NCBI RefSeq assembly: GCF_021917145.1
Contig: NC_061070.1
Location: forward strand, 9,100,743 to 9,164,742
Direction: 5' to 3'
Source: Hypomesus transpacificus
Taxonomy: Eukaryota; Chordata; Actinopteri; Osmeriformes; Osmeridae
Length of the DNA: 64,000 nucleotides
The translations under genes and the position numbers were made by a program. Positions 12,899 to 24,900 of this stretch are shown here, piece after piece (position 1 is the first letter of the stretch; every line of letters begins with the position of its first letter). The notes under the pieces were generated by a model, which did not search any database, was not told the origin of the DNA, and worked only from the letters and a program-made list of their open reading frames with translations.

Positions 12899-15364
12899 AT
12901 GAAGGGTTTTGAAGATTTGAATAGAAGAAATACAAGGATGGCGATGATGTACAGGTCACCTTCACTCCAAACGAGCGAGGTGCTAGCACTGTATGAGGGA
13001 AACCAGGACCCTTCCACTTCCACTGATGACCATGCCCAGGAGGTGAGAGTTGTTAGATTTACTGTATATTGATGTAGCTTTAACCTTTGCATGAATGTGG
13101 TTAATAGAGCACGAGTGGCCAGAAGTAGAATTGTCACTACAAATCCTTCCATGTACACTTCCTTGGGTCAGGTTGTGAGTACCCCAAGGAATGCTTTTTT
13201 GTGTTTTGGGTTGTTGTTTGGTAATGAGAAGTGTCCAGGCAGCAGGGCTAGCATACAGTTTCAACATGTTTCAACTACAGTATATTCATATCGCAAGTAC
13301 AAAGGAATTTTTGAGTAATAGTATTTGCATTCAAGAATAGAGAATTTTCTTACAATGACACATAAACATATGTATGGCTCCGGACATATGTGACACCACC
13401 ACAATAGCTCTACACGCTGGTATTTTGGGCCTGACTTCAAAAGATAAAAAAATACCCTGCATTGAAGTTCAATATCACAACACTATCAATAAATTAAATG
13501 TTGATGATGCACATTTTTCTCCTAAATGACATTATGTATTATAAAATAAACATCATTTCAAACGTAACTTGACTGAGTGCTTACCATTGTCAGGAGAATA
13601 AGCTTGCTTCAGCAGGGACACCTAGGTCCATCTCCCTTAATGACTACAGCATGGAGAGAGAGGAGCCTGGCCATGGGCTCCGTCAGGCATACTTCTCCAA
13701 CCAGGAGTACTACTGGAGGCTGGAGGAGCTGAAGAAAACCCACCTCAGGAACATGGCTGAACTGGAGAGGATGTACATAGGCAGGTCAAAGGTCCCCAGT
13801 GAAGAAGGAGGGGATTCTGTTCTGAAGAGAGAAGAAGCTTACGTAGGAGATTCTCCCAGGTTTGATATGTTTAATGCATGCAAAATATGATGTGTACTCT
13901 CTTCTACATTTCTTAACGTACTTTCCTTGATTATTTCAATTAAATATCTATGCATATATGAATCTTTCTGTTTTTCAGTCTGAGGCTGGAGAGTGCTGGA
14001 TCCATGCCAATCAGGACACTGCAGCAAATCGTATCCGACGAAGAGCTCGACTTCAATGACACCTCCAGTGTTTCAAACCAATCAGAGAGCAGTACAGGGG
14101 ACAACCACACTGAACTGGAGTTGGTGGACAAACCCAAGGCCTCAAAAAATAACAGAAAGATGGGGTGGTAGGTGTAGCTCTTTATTCTTTTTAAAAATTA
14201 ACAGTTTGATTAAAGTTAGCTCCTCTTTGGTCCAGCAGTGGAAGTTTAGAACCTGAACATGGTGCTCAAAAGGTTATTGGTCAGAATCAAATGGAGACAT
14301 TCAATGTATTTGATTGGTTACATAATCACACTAATATTATAGAGTGAAGAAATAAGAGATGAATCAAGTTTGATTATATTCTCATTGACAGGGACAGACA
14401 GTCAAATCAAGCTGGGACAGTCATTACTCAAAAGCAATCAAAAAGCCAAGGCAAAGTTAGCAGCCTTAAAAGCCAGGGAAAACTGGTGCGGCAAACTCAG
14501 AGCCATGTTGGAGCCCACAGTTGCAGAGTGACCATTCCCCAACCATTCCAGATGACAGTGAGGGAGGAGGAGAAGAAACAGCGAAGGGTGCGTACACGCT
14601 CAGAGGTGGAGCTGGAGAACTCGCTGTTGCGCCGGGAGCTGGACGAGCTCAGGGAGTGCGGGAGAAAGTTCAGAGCGACGCCTGCTCCGGCGCACACCCA
14701 ACGGCCCCTTTACGAGGTGGTCAGTCCCAGTCCACAACAGCAACTTGGGCACCATACCATTAACAGCTGGAATCGAGGCAGAGGGAACCGTGGTGGCACT
14801 CATGCAAATAGGGTTGCTAGTGGCATTCGTCCTACCTGCTCCACACCTCGTCCTTTCAGCTTCCTGGAAAGAGAGAGGAAGAAGAGGGAGCAGAAGATTC
14901 TAGCTGAGTTAGGGAACCTGGAGCCCAAAGAGGAGAGGAGAGTCTTCAAAGCCAGGCCTATGCCAAAATTTGTGTCCAGCTCCACCCAGAGGCCAGGGGG
15001 AAAAAAGCAGTTGAACAAGACCACAAAACCAGGCCCCAGGTCATTTATCTTCAGCACACTGTTGGATGAGGAGCCAAGAGAGGAAAGAGAGGACACATCA
15101 CTGGACCCGGAACTGAGGTTCCACCACTCTCATCAGGAAGTGCAACCACAGTATAACAGCTACTGGAGGCATCCCTCAATCAAGATGGCAGCATTGGCCC
15201 TGAACCAACGAGAGCTCCTATTGGAGATGGAGCTGGAGAGGAAGCGGATAAAGGAGAGGGAGTGGTCCTACATTGACCCACTCCAGACAGCTGGCTTCAG
15301 TGTCAGTCATTGCACAAATAAAGAAAGCTCATCAGCCAACAAGAGTGACTATATAAGTGTGTGA
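12899..15364 (+). CDS. fam161a: FAM161 centrosomal protein A, four exons
   Basis: Exons at 12,899-13,042, 13,594-13,859, 13,979-14,167 and 14,392-15,364 join in frame to 523 codons plus TGA. FAM161A is a microtubule-binding protein of centrosomes, basal bodies and photoreceptor connecting cilia; human loss causes retinitis pigmentosa. Family signatures visible: the exon 2 stretch around SNQEYYWRLEELKKTH, PQPFQMTVREEEKK at about residue 249, the FRATPAPAH..PLYEVV block, PFSFLERERKKREQK, FKARPMPKF, and a charged helix ending in EWSYIDPLQ. The protein stops soon after that helix, so the C-terminal coiled coil of the human protein (about 660-716 residues) is missing. The paralogue FAM161B is an alternative, but synteny with REL/PEX13 favours A. 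Exon 1 is the least certain part. AATAAA follows at 15,747. Confidence 0.85.
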
Positions 15365-15746
15365 GGAAATGCATGAATTGTGTTTAATAGAGTAAGAGTG
15401 TAAGAGAATGAGTGAAAGTGTGTGCTTATTTTGGTCTGTGTACATGTGATTGTGAGAGATACACAAACACAGACCTTCCTGTTAAGTCTAATGGTAAATA
15501 ATTTTACTGATGGAGAAATGTATGCCTCTTATGTTTTGGTCTGCTACTGTAAATTTAATTAGATCAATAAGTTAGACATGATCCATGACAGATTGAAAAC
15601 AGTGGTGCTACATCTCTGTGTGATACTGGTCCAGAAGCAAGAGTAAATTAACTAAGAAAAAGTGTCAGGCTTTCTGTACCGAACAGTAAACCAAAATATT
15701 TGTAACTAGGCTACTTTTAAATGGATAGCCTAATGTTAGAAAATAC

Positions 15747-15752
15747 AATAAA
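15747..15752 (+). terminator. Poly(A) signal of fam161a
   Basis: AATAAA 383 bp after the fam161a stop codon, the first canonical signal in a good position. Confidence 0.6.
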
Positions 15753-16603
15753 GAAACATTGTTCTGGGTGTCCTATCCAGAAATATTATAACACAAAAAG
15801 ACATTGCATTTACTTATTCTGTACATTCTAATAAAAGGCCTAATTGTTTCATGTTTTCTCTTCAACACATGAAGTTTGTGTGGCGATTACTTGAAGTATC
15901 GTCTTGAATGAGTCATAAACCTGCAGGTTAAGAGTGTCTGTACTCTGAACACCCAAATGGTTTAATCGTTCAATGCATCAGTTCCAAGTAAGCTGTTCCC
16001 AAAAAGATGGTGTCTTAATATGATTTCAATATCAGTACAATCCAACTTGACACAGTTATATGTTTTTTGAAATATAGCCTAACTAATGTTAGATTATTGG
16101 ATAGCCTATGGTATAAACTTATGTAGGATTCTAGTATTAGAAAATAGAAAAGTGACATGGAAAGTAGAAGACTACCTGTTAAAGGCACTGGTTGACAGTA
16201 GTTGGATAAGAGCATTCAAGTTCAGATAGGGTTTGTGGTGGTTAGCTTCATTGTTACTTAGCTGAAATCGACCTGGAAACGTTAAAGATGAGCAGTGAGG
16301 CAAGGGGGTAAGACAGAGGTGGCACCACAGGTCCAAAAGTGGTGGGGCAAAATTCGTACAGGCCTGCCCCCACTGCTAACAAAACTCCTAGCGGAAACAC
16401 TGCTCTATAGCCTTTATTGTACAAAAAAAATGGGAGCAGACACTGTCGACTAGAGGGGCATGGGTTTCCATATCAGATTATAGGTCTTCTTTGTCCTGCC
16501 CATCTTCTCCTCTGCCCGTCCTGCCCTGCTTTTACTAAGCATCGAATGTCTGTTAACTTATTTTCAAATAAAATGTAGTGCACTTAAGATTGTAACAGCA
16601 ACA

Positions 16604-16678
16604 GAAATCCTTCACTCTTTGATTTGCGCGCGCTACCGCGAGGGAGTTTCGATGTAAAATGTCATGCATCGGGTGATA
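16604..16678 (+). repeat. Left copy of a dispersed 75-bp inverted repeat
   Basis: Starts AAATCCTTCACTCTTTGATT and ends GTCATGCATCGGGTGATA; the reverse complement of the same sequence, with substitutions in the middle, occurs at 20,866-20,936. Both copies share a GCGCGC..CCGCGAGGG core. Confidence 0.8.
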
Positions 16679-17841
16679 TTCACCTTGTTCCTGGTTAGAC
16701 GGTTGAAACACCGGCACTTGGTGCCCGCCCAGGACCTAAGCAGAGGGGGATCTCCACTCTCCCAAAAATTTACGCAATACAATTCTTCCTGTCCTCGAGG
16801 TTGGAATAAAATGGCAAAGATTGCATCAGGTATGGCTGCATAATAATTATTAATAATAATCTGTACATCTGTAGTTCGCATATCGAGAATTGTTCATCCG
16901 AAAACTCCTGAATTCGATCACATTTTTAAAGTTCAACAACCAAATTCTCGCTGGCTGGCCGTCGGATTGTTAAATAGGATACCAACCTACATTATGCATT
17001 AAACTGCTATGTTTACACTGGTACACATATCGTTGGAAAGCAAAGATGCGTGATGTTTTTTGAGTGGCATTTCACTCTGTACACCTCGAGACAACTGTCA
17101 TCTCGGCAGAACAGAAATCTTCCCTCAGTATGCCTGCGCCTCGTCCATTTGGCTAATTGTATAGTAGCCCATTACTTCTAAGCTTGAGACATGGTTGAAA
17201 TGCGTGAGAAATACAATATGTTGAGTGAGAAATGGCTGAAATGCGTGAAAGCCCTCGGTTAAACTTCACTCAAAGAAGCATTCCTCCCGTCTTCTTTGAC
17301 ACAAGCAACAGTGGCCCATGCGCCACTGTTCCCTCAGAACATTAGTCTAGGGCAGTGTTTCTCAAACTTTTTCAGACCAAGGAACACTTGGCCAATAAAT
17401 AAAAACTCGCGGACCATTTAACTAAACAGAAGGCTATATCCCCGGAACAACAGGCCTCCATACCGGGCGCCAGGGACGGACTGGGGGGAAAAGTGGCCCG
17501 GGAGTTACAGTGCGTTCACACTGCAGCGACGCGATGCGAGCGACAACATGTTTTCCATTCATTTTCTATGGAGCCAAATTCAGTTTAGTCACATTACGTA
17601 ACTTCGTTCTGTGGTAACTAGCTAGCTAGCCCGGCTGGAACTCCCTATCATATCGACAGATTAGCAGAGACTGAGGAATATAGTAAAACGTTTTTTACAC
17701 ATGTCAACGTGTATGTCTATTAAACAGTTTTGTATGTTGTATACAAGTTGTATTTGATCGATGTTGCAACTACGTAAACCCAAGTCTGCACACTTGGCCA
17801 TGACAACTACAATAGTGACTTTAGAGAACTACATTCTACAT

Positions 17842-18709
17842 CAGGGGTGTCAAACTCATTTCGCATCGTGGGCCACATACGGCCTAGGGAGATGTCAAGT
17901 GGGCCGGACCATTAAAATTATACCATACTCTGCTATAAATAACCAAAATATCATGTCTTTCTTCTGTGTTATCTAGTTTAATTGATATAAAGACCATATC
18001 GTATAAAGTCCGTCCAACCGCTTTAACAAGTAATGATCTCTTCGGTGGTGTAGTTGGTTAAAGCGTTGTACGACTACATATTGTTAATGCGAATCTGGGA
18101 TCCCAAGTTCGCGCCCCAGTCCAGTGAATCTCGTACGATATTCTTTAATTTTTACTGTGAGAAAATGACATAATTCTAAAGGCCTACGGATGTATCACAA
18201 CATTTTAATGTGTGAGCACTAATCTCAGATCAAAATGAACACATGTAGCCTTAATTAAATATTGAATAACGTAGGGTAGTCTACCGTCGGAGACAACCAC
18301 TACGCCTCATTCAGCCAGTTTAAACGGCTGCTAGATGACGCTGTTCATTTTCAAAGCGCCGATAGTTCGGCTCTTTGGGCCGGCACAATCCGGAAGAAAC
18401 CACCAAAGCTTCACAAGGCATCGTTCGCCCATCCCTAGTAGAGACCAAGGTATTAACAACGTCGTAACAAGCAGCAGATGGCGCATTGATACCGTCTGCT
18501 GTTTTCAGTCTGTCTCAGTGATGCGGCTTGTCTTCTACTCTGATGGAAAGAGTGCGCCCCTTAGCGGATAATCCATGAATTGCAGCGAATTAAAAATATT
18601 AATTCCATGTCTTTTATGCATTTTTTCCACTTTCAAATGATCCTGCGGGCCTGATCGAACCTCCTTGGGGGCCGGTTCCGGCCCGCGGGCCGTATGTTTG
18701 ACACCCCTG
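17842..18709. mobile_element. 868-bp non-autonomous hAT element
   Basis: Starts CAGGGGTGTCAAACTCAT and ends TTTGACACCCCTG, with a perfect 8-bp target duplication TTCTACAT at 17,834-17,841 and 18,710-18,717. The ends carry the GGGCC(A/G)CATACGGCC / GGGCCGTATG blocks common in fish hAT miniature elements. No transposase. It contains a tRNA-like segment near 18,040-18,122. Confidence 0.9.
18040..18122 (+). repeat. tRNA-like segment inside the hAT element
   Basis: Contains GTGTAGTTGGTTA, resembling a tRNA D-arm/A box, and AGTTCGCGCCCC, resembling a B box, about 50 bases apart. The T-arm does not pair as in a working tRNA and the acceptor stem is absent, so this is best read as a SINE-like, tRNA-derived remnant, not a tRNA gene. 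Confidence 0.4.
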
Positions 18710-19156
18710 TTCTACATGTATCTGTTTGAAACGCCCCCGAGCGTGGTGAACTGTGGGAAGGCAAGCGATTCGCGTCGCTGCAGTGTGAACGCACTGTTAT
18801 ACTGTCAGACCTGCCCACTCAGTTAACGGCGCGCGGCCCACTCAAAACACGGCGTGTTGTCCACTCAATGCATCGCTCGGATCGACCAGTCATTGGCCTA
18901 CTTGGAAAGATACCTATACACTTGTCATTATTTTGGATGATTACAAAAAAATTACACCATATATGTTTAATTTCTTCCGTTAAACTTCCGAAGTCCGTAA
19001 GAACACATTTCAGAAGACACGTCAGAAAATGTTCGAAAAGGAGTCTTCGCACCATGAGTGTGAATACAGATCGCAAGGAGCAGTATAAAGCTCAGTCAGT
19101 GTTTTTACCTTAGAGGTCTTATAGCCATTTGCACATATTCAAGCTGTGACATGTGA

Positions 19157-20796
19157 CATAGCAAACTTCATTGAAACTACGTTGAATCAACATTCCGCTG
19201 TCAACACAAATTTCGTTGAATCAACGTCAGACTCTGATGTTGATTCAACATCATTTTGCACCCTTATTTAATATTGAAACAACGTTGAAATCACAACGCA
19301 GAATCAACGCGATATCAATGGTATTTCCACCAATATTACTATTGAAACAACGTTGTAATCATAACCTAACTATAGATCAACATGACTTCAATGGTATTTC
19401 AATCGATATATCACAGAAAGCGTATAATTGGTGAAACTGTCCTGCTAACAGCCAGGATAAATGTTATGAAGGCTATCCTACACATTAGGTTTATGTGATA
19501 TATAAATGAAAAAAGACAATTTTTGTTAGTAAAAATATTTATTTGTAAAAGAAAAGAAAAACAACTTTCACTCCTGCTCTGTTTGGCGTCCAGCCCCACT
19601 GTCTGGGGCATAGCGCAGTCATTTTGGTGTGGCCTGGGCAAATGCAAATTCTGAGATTCCTGTCCCCATTTGCTGAGTTGGGGCATCTGAAACAAAAAAC
19701 ATACAAACAAACACAAAGTTATAACTTTCAGTTGTGATTTTTTATGCTGATGAATGTTCTCTGTGTAATCAAGTCTGCAGTCAAACTTTCCAACGTTCCA
19801 CCCCATTACAGTTACGACCGTTTCTTACGTTCATTTGTTAAAGATTTGCCACAGCAACTAAGAAAAGTAGCCTCCTACATTGATATATCTAAACCACTAT
19901 TTCAAACTAACAACGTGTAGTTTTTCATAATTGTATTGTGCAGCGTCAAACTTGACATTTCTCTATTGAAAGTGACTGGGCTGTCGATCACGCCGGTAGA
20001 CTAGCCTAGCTCTATAACACAGTCTAGGCTAGCTCTACCAAATTGAGAAAATGACGATTCCCGACATAACCATTGGATTTTTAAGCCGGAATGTTTTGAG
20101 CTTGGTATGTATCTACCTATTAAAGTACACGTTTTTTTTATATCCACATTTCTGACGAGGGACTAGAAATAGCTCTAGCCATTAGCACTAGCTAGCTACA
20201 GTACTGTACCACTGGTACTACCAGTACAGAGAGTTGGTAAATTGGCTATAGTACACATTCAATAAATACAATATTGATGGAAACTTGACTATGACTGAAT
20301 TTAATATAGACAATGTAAATTAACGATAAACGTCTGCAAATATTACATTTGGTACAATTTCACATTAAATCAATATACTGCTGACCTGATGTGGATCCAC
20401 AAAAGAGAAGAACAAGTTCATCTGACGTTGATTTACCAAACGATGGTCTCCCGGTCAACTATAGCTCAATGACCTTTCGATCATATTTCCCGGTCAACTA
20501 TAACTCAATGACTTTTTGATCATATTTCCCGGTCAACTATAACTCAATGACCTTTCGATCATATTTCCCGGTCAACTATAATTCAATGACTTTTCAATCA
20601 TTGTTCCCGGTCAACTACAAATCGATGTTTAATCAATTAATCAGGACAACTATAAATCAATGTTGTTCCAATGTATCCTGTGTTTCATCGATATTGCAAT
20701 AGTGATTCAACGTTTATTTAGCATTGAAATTTCAATCTCAACTATTCTGATGATTTAGATGGAAAATCAATATTGATTCAATGTCGTCTTGCTATC
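19157..20796. mobile_element. Element with ATCAAC-rich subterminal repeats
   Basis: The left end (ATAGCAAACTTC) and right end (GTCTTGCTAT) are roughly inverted. Both inner flanks are filled with short variants of TTGAATCAACGTTGAAA in either orientation, typical of non-autonomous fish DNA transposons with subterminal repeats. A 39-bp tandem array lies in the right half. Element borders are approximate and I saw no clear target duplication. Confidence 0.45.
20450..20644. repeat. 39-bp tandem array, five units
   Basis: Units begin CCCGGTCAACTATA at 20,450, 20,489, 20,528, 20,567 and 20,606, then degrade. Each also holds CTCAATGACCTTTCGATCAT with few substitutions. There are no unique spacers between units, so this is not a CRISPR array. 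Confidence 0.95.
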
Positions 20797-20865
20797 TGGG
20801 TAAGTGGTCTGGTATTTTGGACCATCCCAACCCCGTCGGCCCACCGGAGATTCTCCCGGTGTTGT

Positions 20866-20936
20866 ATCACCCGATGCATGACACTCTGGATTGTCACCCC
20901 CTCGCGGGAGCGCGCGAATCAAAGAGTGAAGGATTT
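20866..20936 (-). repeat. Right copy of the dispersed inverted repeat
   Basis: Reverse complement of the sequence at 16,604-16,678, with the central bases diverged. See the left copy. Confidence 0.8.
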
Positions 20937-21546
20937 CGTCTTGATATTGCAACCAAACGAAGGGGAAATAGAAGTCACACATTATAACTTCTTTGTTGTA
21001 GAATTCAAGAGAAGAATGTCGGTTATCTGTGTAAATATCAGATGCTATTTTCAACACAAAATCCTTAAAATTCGTCATTCAAACCGTATAGCAACGAACG
21101 CGAACCAGTTCTTGCTCCACGACATCGCATTATGAGGAAATATACCCAAGCATGATTACCAAAGGAAATGTATTTTGTGTTGCAGGTTCAAAGTATTTCA
21201 CATGGCTCTTCATACTAACGTATAGGTTCAAAGGCATACGATTTTAATGCAGTTAGCGATGGCCAGTCCGCCCCTGCCTGGCGCCATACAATTAGTAGCG
21301 GCACATGATTTTCTAACGGATAATGTAGGCTCTTCTGCTAATTATAATTTCCGCAAAGTTTTGAGACTACTTAACGATCCGAGAGTTAAAGGTCACATGA
21401 AACATGACATGAAAACTTCACTTTAGGAGGTTATTTAACATTAATATGAGTTCCCCTAGCCTGCCTTTCGTACCCCAGTGGCTAGAATTTTCGATAGCTG
21501 TAAACCAAGCCCTGGGTGTTCTTCTCTAGCCTGACGTTGTCATACT

Positions 21547-21589
21547 CAGAGCCATAGAAAAAGTCTCAAAATCTTTTTCTATGGCTCTG
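21547..21589. mobile_element. 43-bp minimal hAT-like element
   Basis: Two perfect 17-bp inverted ends, CAGAGCCATAGAAAAAG and its reverse complement, are separated by only 9 bases. The unit is flanked by a perfect 8-bp direct repeat GTCATACT (21,539-21,546 and 21,590-21,597). Terminal CAG..CTG plus an 8-bp duplication is the hAT pattern, at near the smallest size conceivable. As RNA it would form a stable hairpin. Confidence 0.7.
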
Positions 21590-21934
21590 GTCATACTCAT
21601 AATTCTAGTCAGAATATGAGTCTGAGAACTCTCCGTTGGGCTTTGACTACAGGGCGTGTTTCAAACGAGCCTGGAAAACAAATGCCTCTTCGTTCAATTG
21701 GATAGATCTACAACCAATCAGAGCAACAGAGTATGTGACGTATGTTAAGCGCTGCATAGTAGTTGTCAACAGAACTAAACTGCAAGCAGACTGGAAGTAT
21801 GCTTGACAACATTGTTAAACTATTGTCACTATGAAATATAAGCAATTAATAGATTATACAATTTAAACATTAGGTAGTAATTCCCCAAATAATGCAAGGA
21901 ATTGTTTTTTAAACGTCTTTTTTTCCCCCAACAG

Positions 21935-24900
21935 TTTTTGCAGTTATCTTTATGATAACTTCCTGTGCTGCCCTGGACAATGCCTGTACATGCACTCCAA
22001 ATACAAATGACACAACAACCTTCACCCTTTCAACCTCGGGATTAACCACATGTGTCAGACAGTGGATGGATGAAAATGTGAGTAAATAGCAATCCACCGA
22101 GTCTGGCATATTCTGTTGCATGCCTTAATTATCTCAATTATTGTCTCTCTTTAGCCTCATCACTCTCATTTCCATTTACTCTTGATGGAGGGTTGGAGAA
22201 TGCATTCAGATTGCACATTTGCTTCGTTTTTTAACACAGTACTAGTCATCCCTCACCCCAAATGAAAAGCTACAAATAGTGCAGTGAAGAAAGTTTGTTC
22301 AAAATAAAAGTATCTGACCTAACAAATGGTAAGTAGATACATAGGTGACATACCATTAGCATGTATCTACCTATTTAGTCATGTTAGACCATTGATTACC
22401 ATCAGGTGTTTCATTATATTTGTCTACCATTTAGAATAGAATCTTTATTCTTGTCATACATGTGTACACACAAACTTGTGCAGCACCTGCTCCAGTGTCC
22501 AGTGTAAAATATGCATTTCTGCATTCTATTTCTCCCATCCTGATGTCCTTCCTCCGGGGGCAGCCAGGAGCAATGGGCAGCCATTATGTGTGGTGCCTCA
22601 AGTGCTCGCCTATGTCCTGGTCAGGGACACGGGCAGGAGACCAGTCTGTACTGCATGTTTTTTGTATTGGGGTTATTAGTAGAGGAATCCCATGTGAGCA
22701 TGGGGAGAACATGCAAACTCCACAGAGAAAGGCCCAGGAGATAACCCACCTCAACACCAATAGGCCTCAAGCGGGAGGTTTTTACATGGCCAGTTTGGCT
22801 AAATTGCTGTCAAATGGGGACTAGACACTGGAAACCCACCATTGCATTGTAGAAAAAGTCACTGACCTTAAGAAAAACTTCTCAACATCCCTCAGCACAT
22901 CCATTACTCCTGTATGTTGATCAGCTAATGAAGAGTAACACATGAATCAGTTAACTCCAGATTCATTATTATTTATTCATATAAGATATGTTTATGCATG
23001 TTAAGTTATACCTTATACTTGTGACTCTAGGTTTGGTTAAATTTTGAATACATAGCAACTTCGGTATATTTAAACAAATATGTTTTGTTTATTTTGACAA
23101 AGACAACAAACATCCACTATAAAGTAAAGTAGTATATTGTGTGATGCAATAGAGACTCAATAATTAATAAATACTCAAACATGCATATGCTGTCTACACA
23201 TAAACCCCCCAAAATATATCACAGAGAGACTGCTTGCTTATACAAGACACACACAGTAAGAGCTATTCATTTAAAATTCAGAGCAGCTACCAAGTATTTA
23301 CTAAGTACAGTTCTGGTTTGATTTTAGTCAAAACTTTTGGTTTACAGTGATGTAGTGTTTAGAGAAAAGTATTTTGGTAATTTTTCCAATATCTCATAGC
23401 AAATACTGAGAAGGCTTGACAAGCCACTTTGAATTATACCCTTGTATTTTCAAGGGTATAATGCATTTTTGTAGAGCCCAGACCATTCAGGATTTTAAAG
23501 ACAAGGAACAAACCTGAATAGAACTTGAATGAATAGAAACGTCTAGACTGAGTAAGCATTTTTTATGATATGATAGTGAGCACAGGTCTGGCTTAAAAAT
23601 GTAATCCAAGTCCAATCCAGAGGAGCATGTCAAAGTTATGAGGCAATTATTCAAATGTGAGAAAATCATGGAATGCATATTGTTAGTTTACTTAATATAA
23701 ATCATGATTATGTATAGACCAATTATCACCCTACGTCACACAACTGTCAAGCAGGCTCAACTGCGCATGTGGGTTGCAAAAGACGCACTTCTCCCCGTTC
23801 TATTACTCTTGGAGTGTCGTTCAGGTCATCATATATCTCTGGCCACTGGATTGCAGGGCTTGATATTAACTTTTTGAGGCTCTTGGCCTTTGGACAAATA
23901 CATTTACGTTCACTTGTGTATGCACAAAAGTCACTTGCCCCCGATACCCTTAAATAGCCTGTCCAAGTGATCGGGCAAAACTAGCCTGGCTAACGGAGGT
24001 CGCTTTCTCAGGCAAATGACGAATGAAACAGACAGGTTAAAGAAATCCGAGATTCTGGCTATCTTCACCAGACTCGTATCCACATTAGGCAGTCCTCCCT
24101 GACGTTTCTGGTGTAGAATGGAGTACAACATTGTGCACACTGCCAGTGAGCGAGTCTGACTGAGGCTAACGTAAAAACAGTGTAACTGGGATGTAGTCTC
24201 ACTCAGATTGCCAGTTTAAACAAATCAGAAAAATAATCGGACCAGCTGACTAAAAGCAGAATTCCCATATCTCTTGAAAGCTGCCCTGCTCGACTTTTTA
24301 AATGTAGAATTGACTGTAAAAGTGTAAAATTATGAACTTTGTGACATGACGTGAAGACATGGTTGCCGCTCGACTATGCGGTCTGTACCGGGCAACATTC
24401 TCACTCAAATTTCAAGACTTTCGTGACCCAAATCAAAATTCTGATGCGACAGATCATTGGGTAATCGCTTTCTCTCCTAAAGGCATGTCCTCCTCGACGC
24501 TTTTGGTCTTTTTAAATCTAACTATTTGTATTATCCGTGTGGTCCTTTTGCCATTTAAAATGCTATCATTTCCCGGTTTTCTGCAGCCACAGTGCGCGCG
24601 CATCCCGATTGTTTACAAACAAATAATTGGTCTATTGAACATCCATTAGGAGTAAGCATTGAGAGTACACAGTATGGCAGTAACACAGTACATAAAGACA
24701 TTTTCCCTAATCACAGCTCATCTAGTCTTGTAGATGGAACCGTGGAGAGTAGGGTTGCAAAATTCCGGCAAAAGTTAGAAACTTTCCATGGGAATTAACA
24801 GGAGTTAACGGGAATATACGGGAATTAACAGGAATAAACTGGAAATGTTGGGGTAATTTAACTGTATTTACCTTGTCATAAGCAGACATGCATGCTAACA

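Larger units (their letters stand above)
17508..18796. mobile_element. Harbinger-like MITE split by an internal hAT element
   Basis: Ends are CAGTGCGTTCACACTGCAGCGACGCGA at the left and its reverse complement at the right (27 bp, apparently perfect), flanked by TTA on both sides (17,505-17,507 and 18,797-18,799). A 3-bp TTA duplication is the PIF/Harbinger pattern. Excluding the inner element (17,842-18,709 plus one target copy), only about 410 bp belong to it, so it is non-autonomous. Confidence 0.75.
17471..21276. mobile_element. 3.8-kb hAT-like element carrying nested insertions
   Basis: The left end CAGGGACGGACTGG and the right end CCAGTCCGCCCCTG are inverted repeats matching at 13 of 14 positions. 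Flanks CCGGGCGC (17,463-17,470) and CCTGGCGC (21,277-21,284) match at 7 of 8, as expected of an aged 8-bp hAT target duplication. No transposase frame is visible. The length is inflated by later insertions at 17,508-18,796 and about 19,157-20,796. Pairing of the two ends is an inference; two separate solo ends are possible. Confidence 0.55.
15365..21934. other. fam161a 3' UTR, then transposon-rich intergenic DNA
   Basis: The first ~400 bp are the likely fam161a 3' UTR. From about 16,600 to 21,600 most of the sequence belongs to nested or adjacent DNA transposons listed separately. The open frames here (up to 131 codons) lie across element boundaries and show no transposase motif. The GC-richer patches near 16,620 and 20,900 are an inverted repeat pair. 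Confidence 0.7.

Noticed and set aside
18040..18122. Possible tRNA gene
   Set aside because: A- and B-box-like motifs only; T-arm and acceptor stem do not pair, and it sits inside a transposon.
19411..19806. 131-codon minus-strand frame in the transposon nest
   Set aside because: No transposase or zinc-finger motif; its hydrophobic ends come from T-rich sequence.
20450..20644. Regular 39-bp repeats resembling a CRISPR array
   Set aside because: Head-to-tail units without spacers, in a eukaryotic transposon; a minisatellite.
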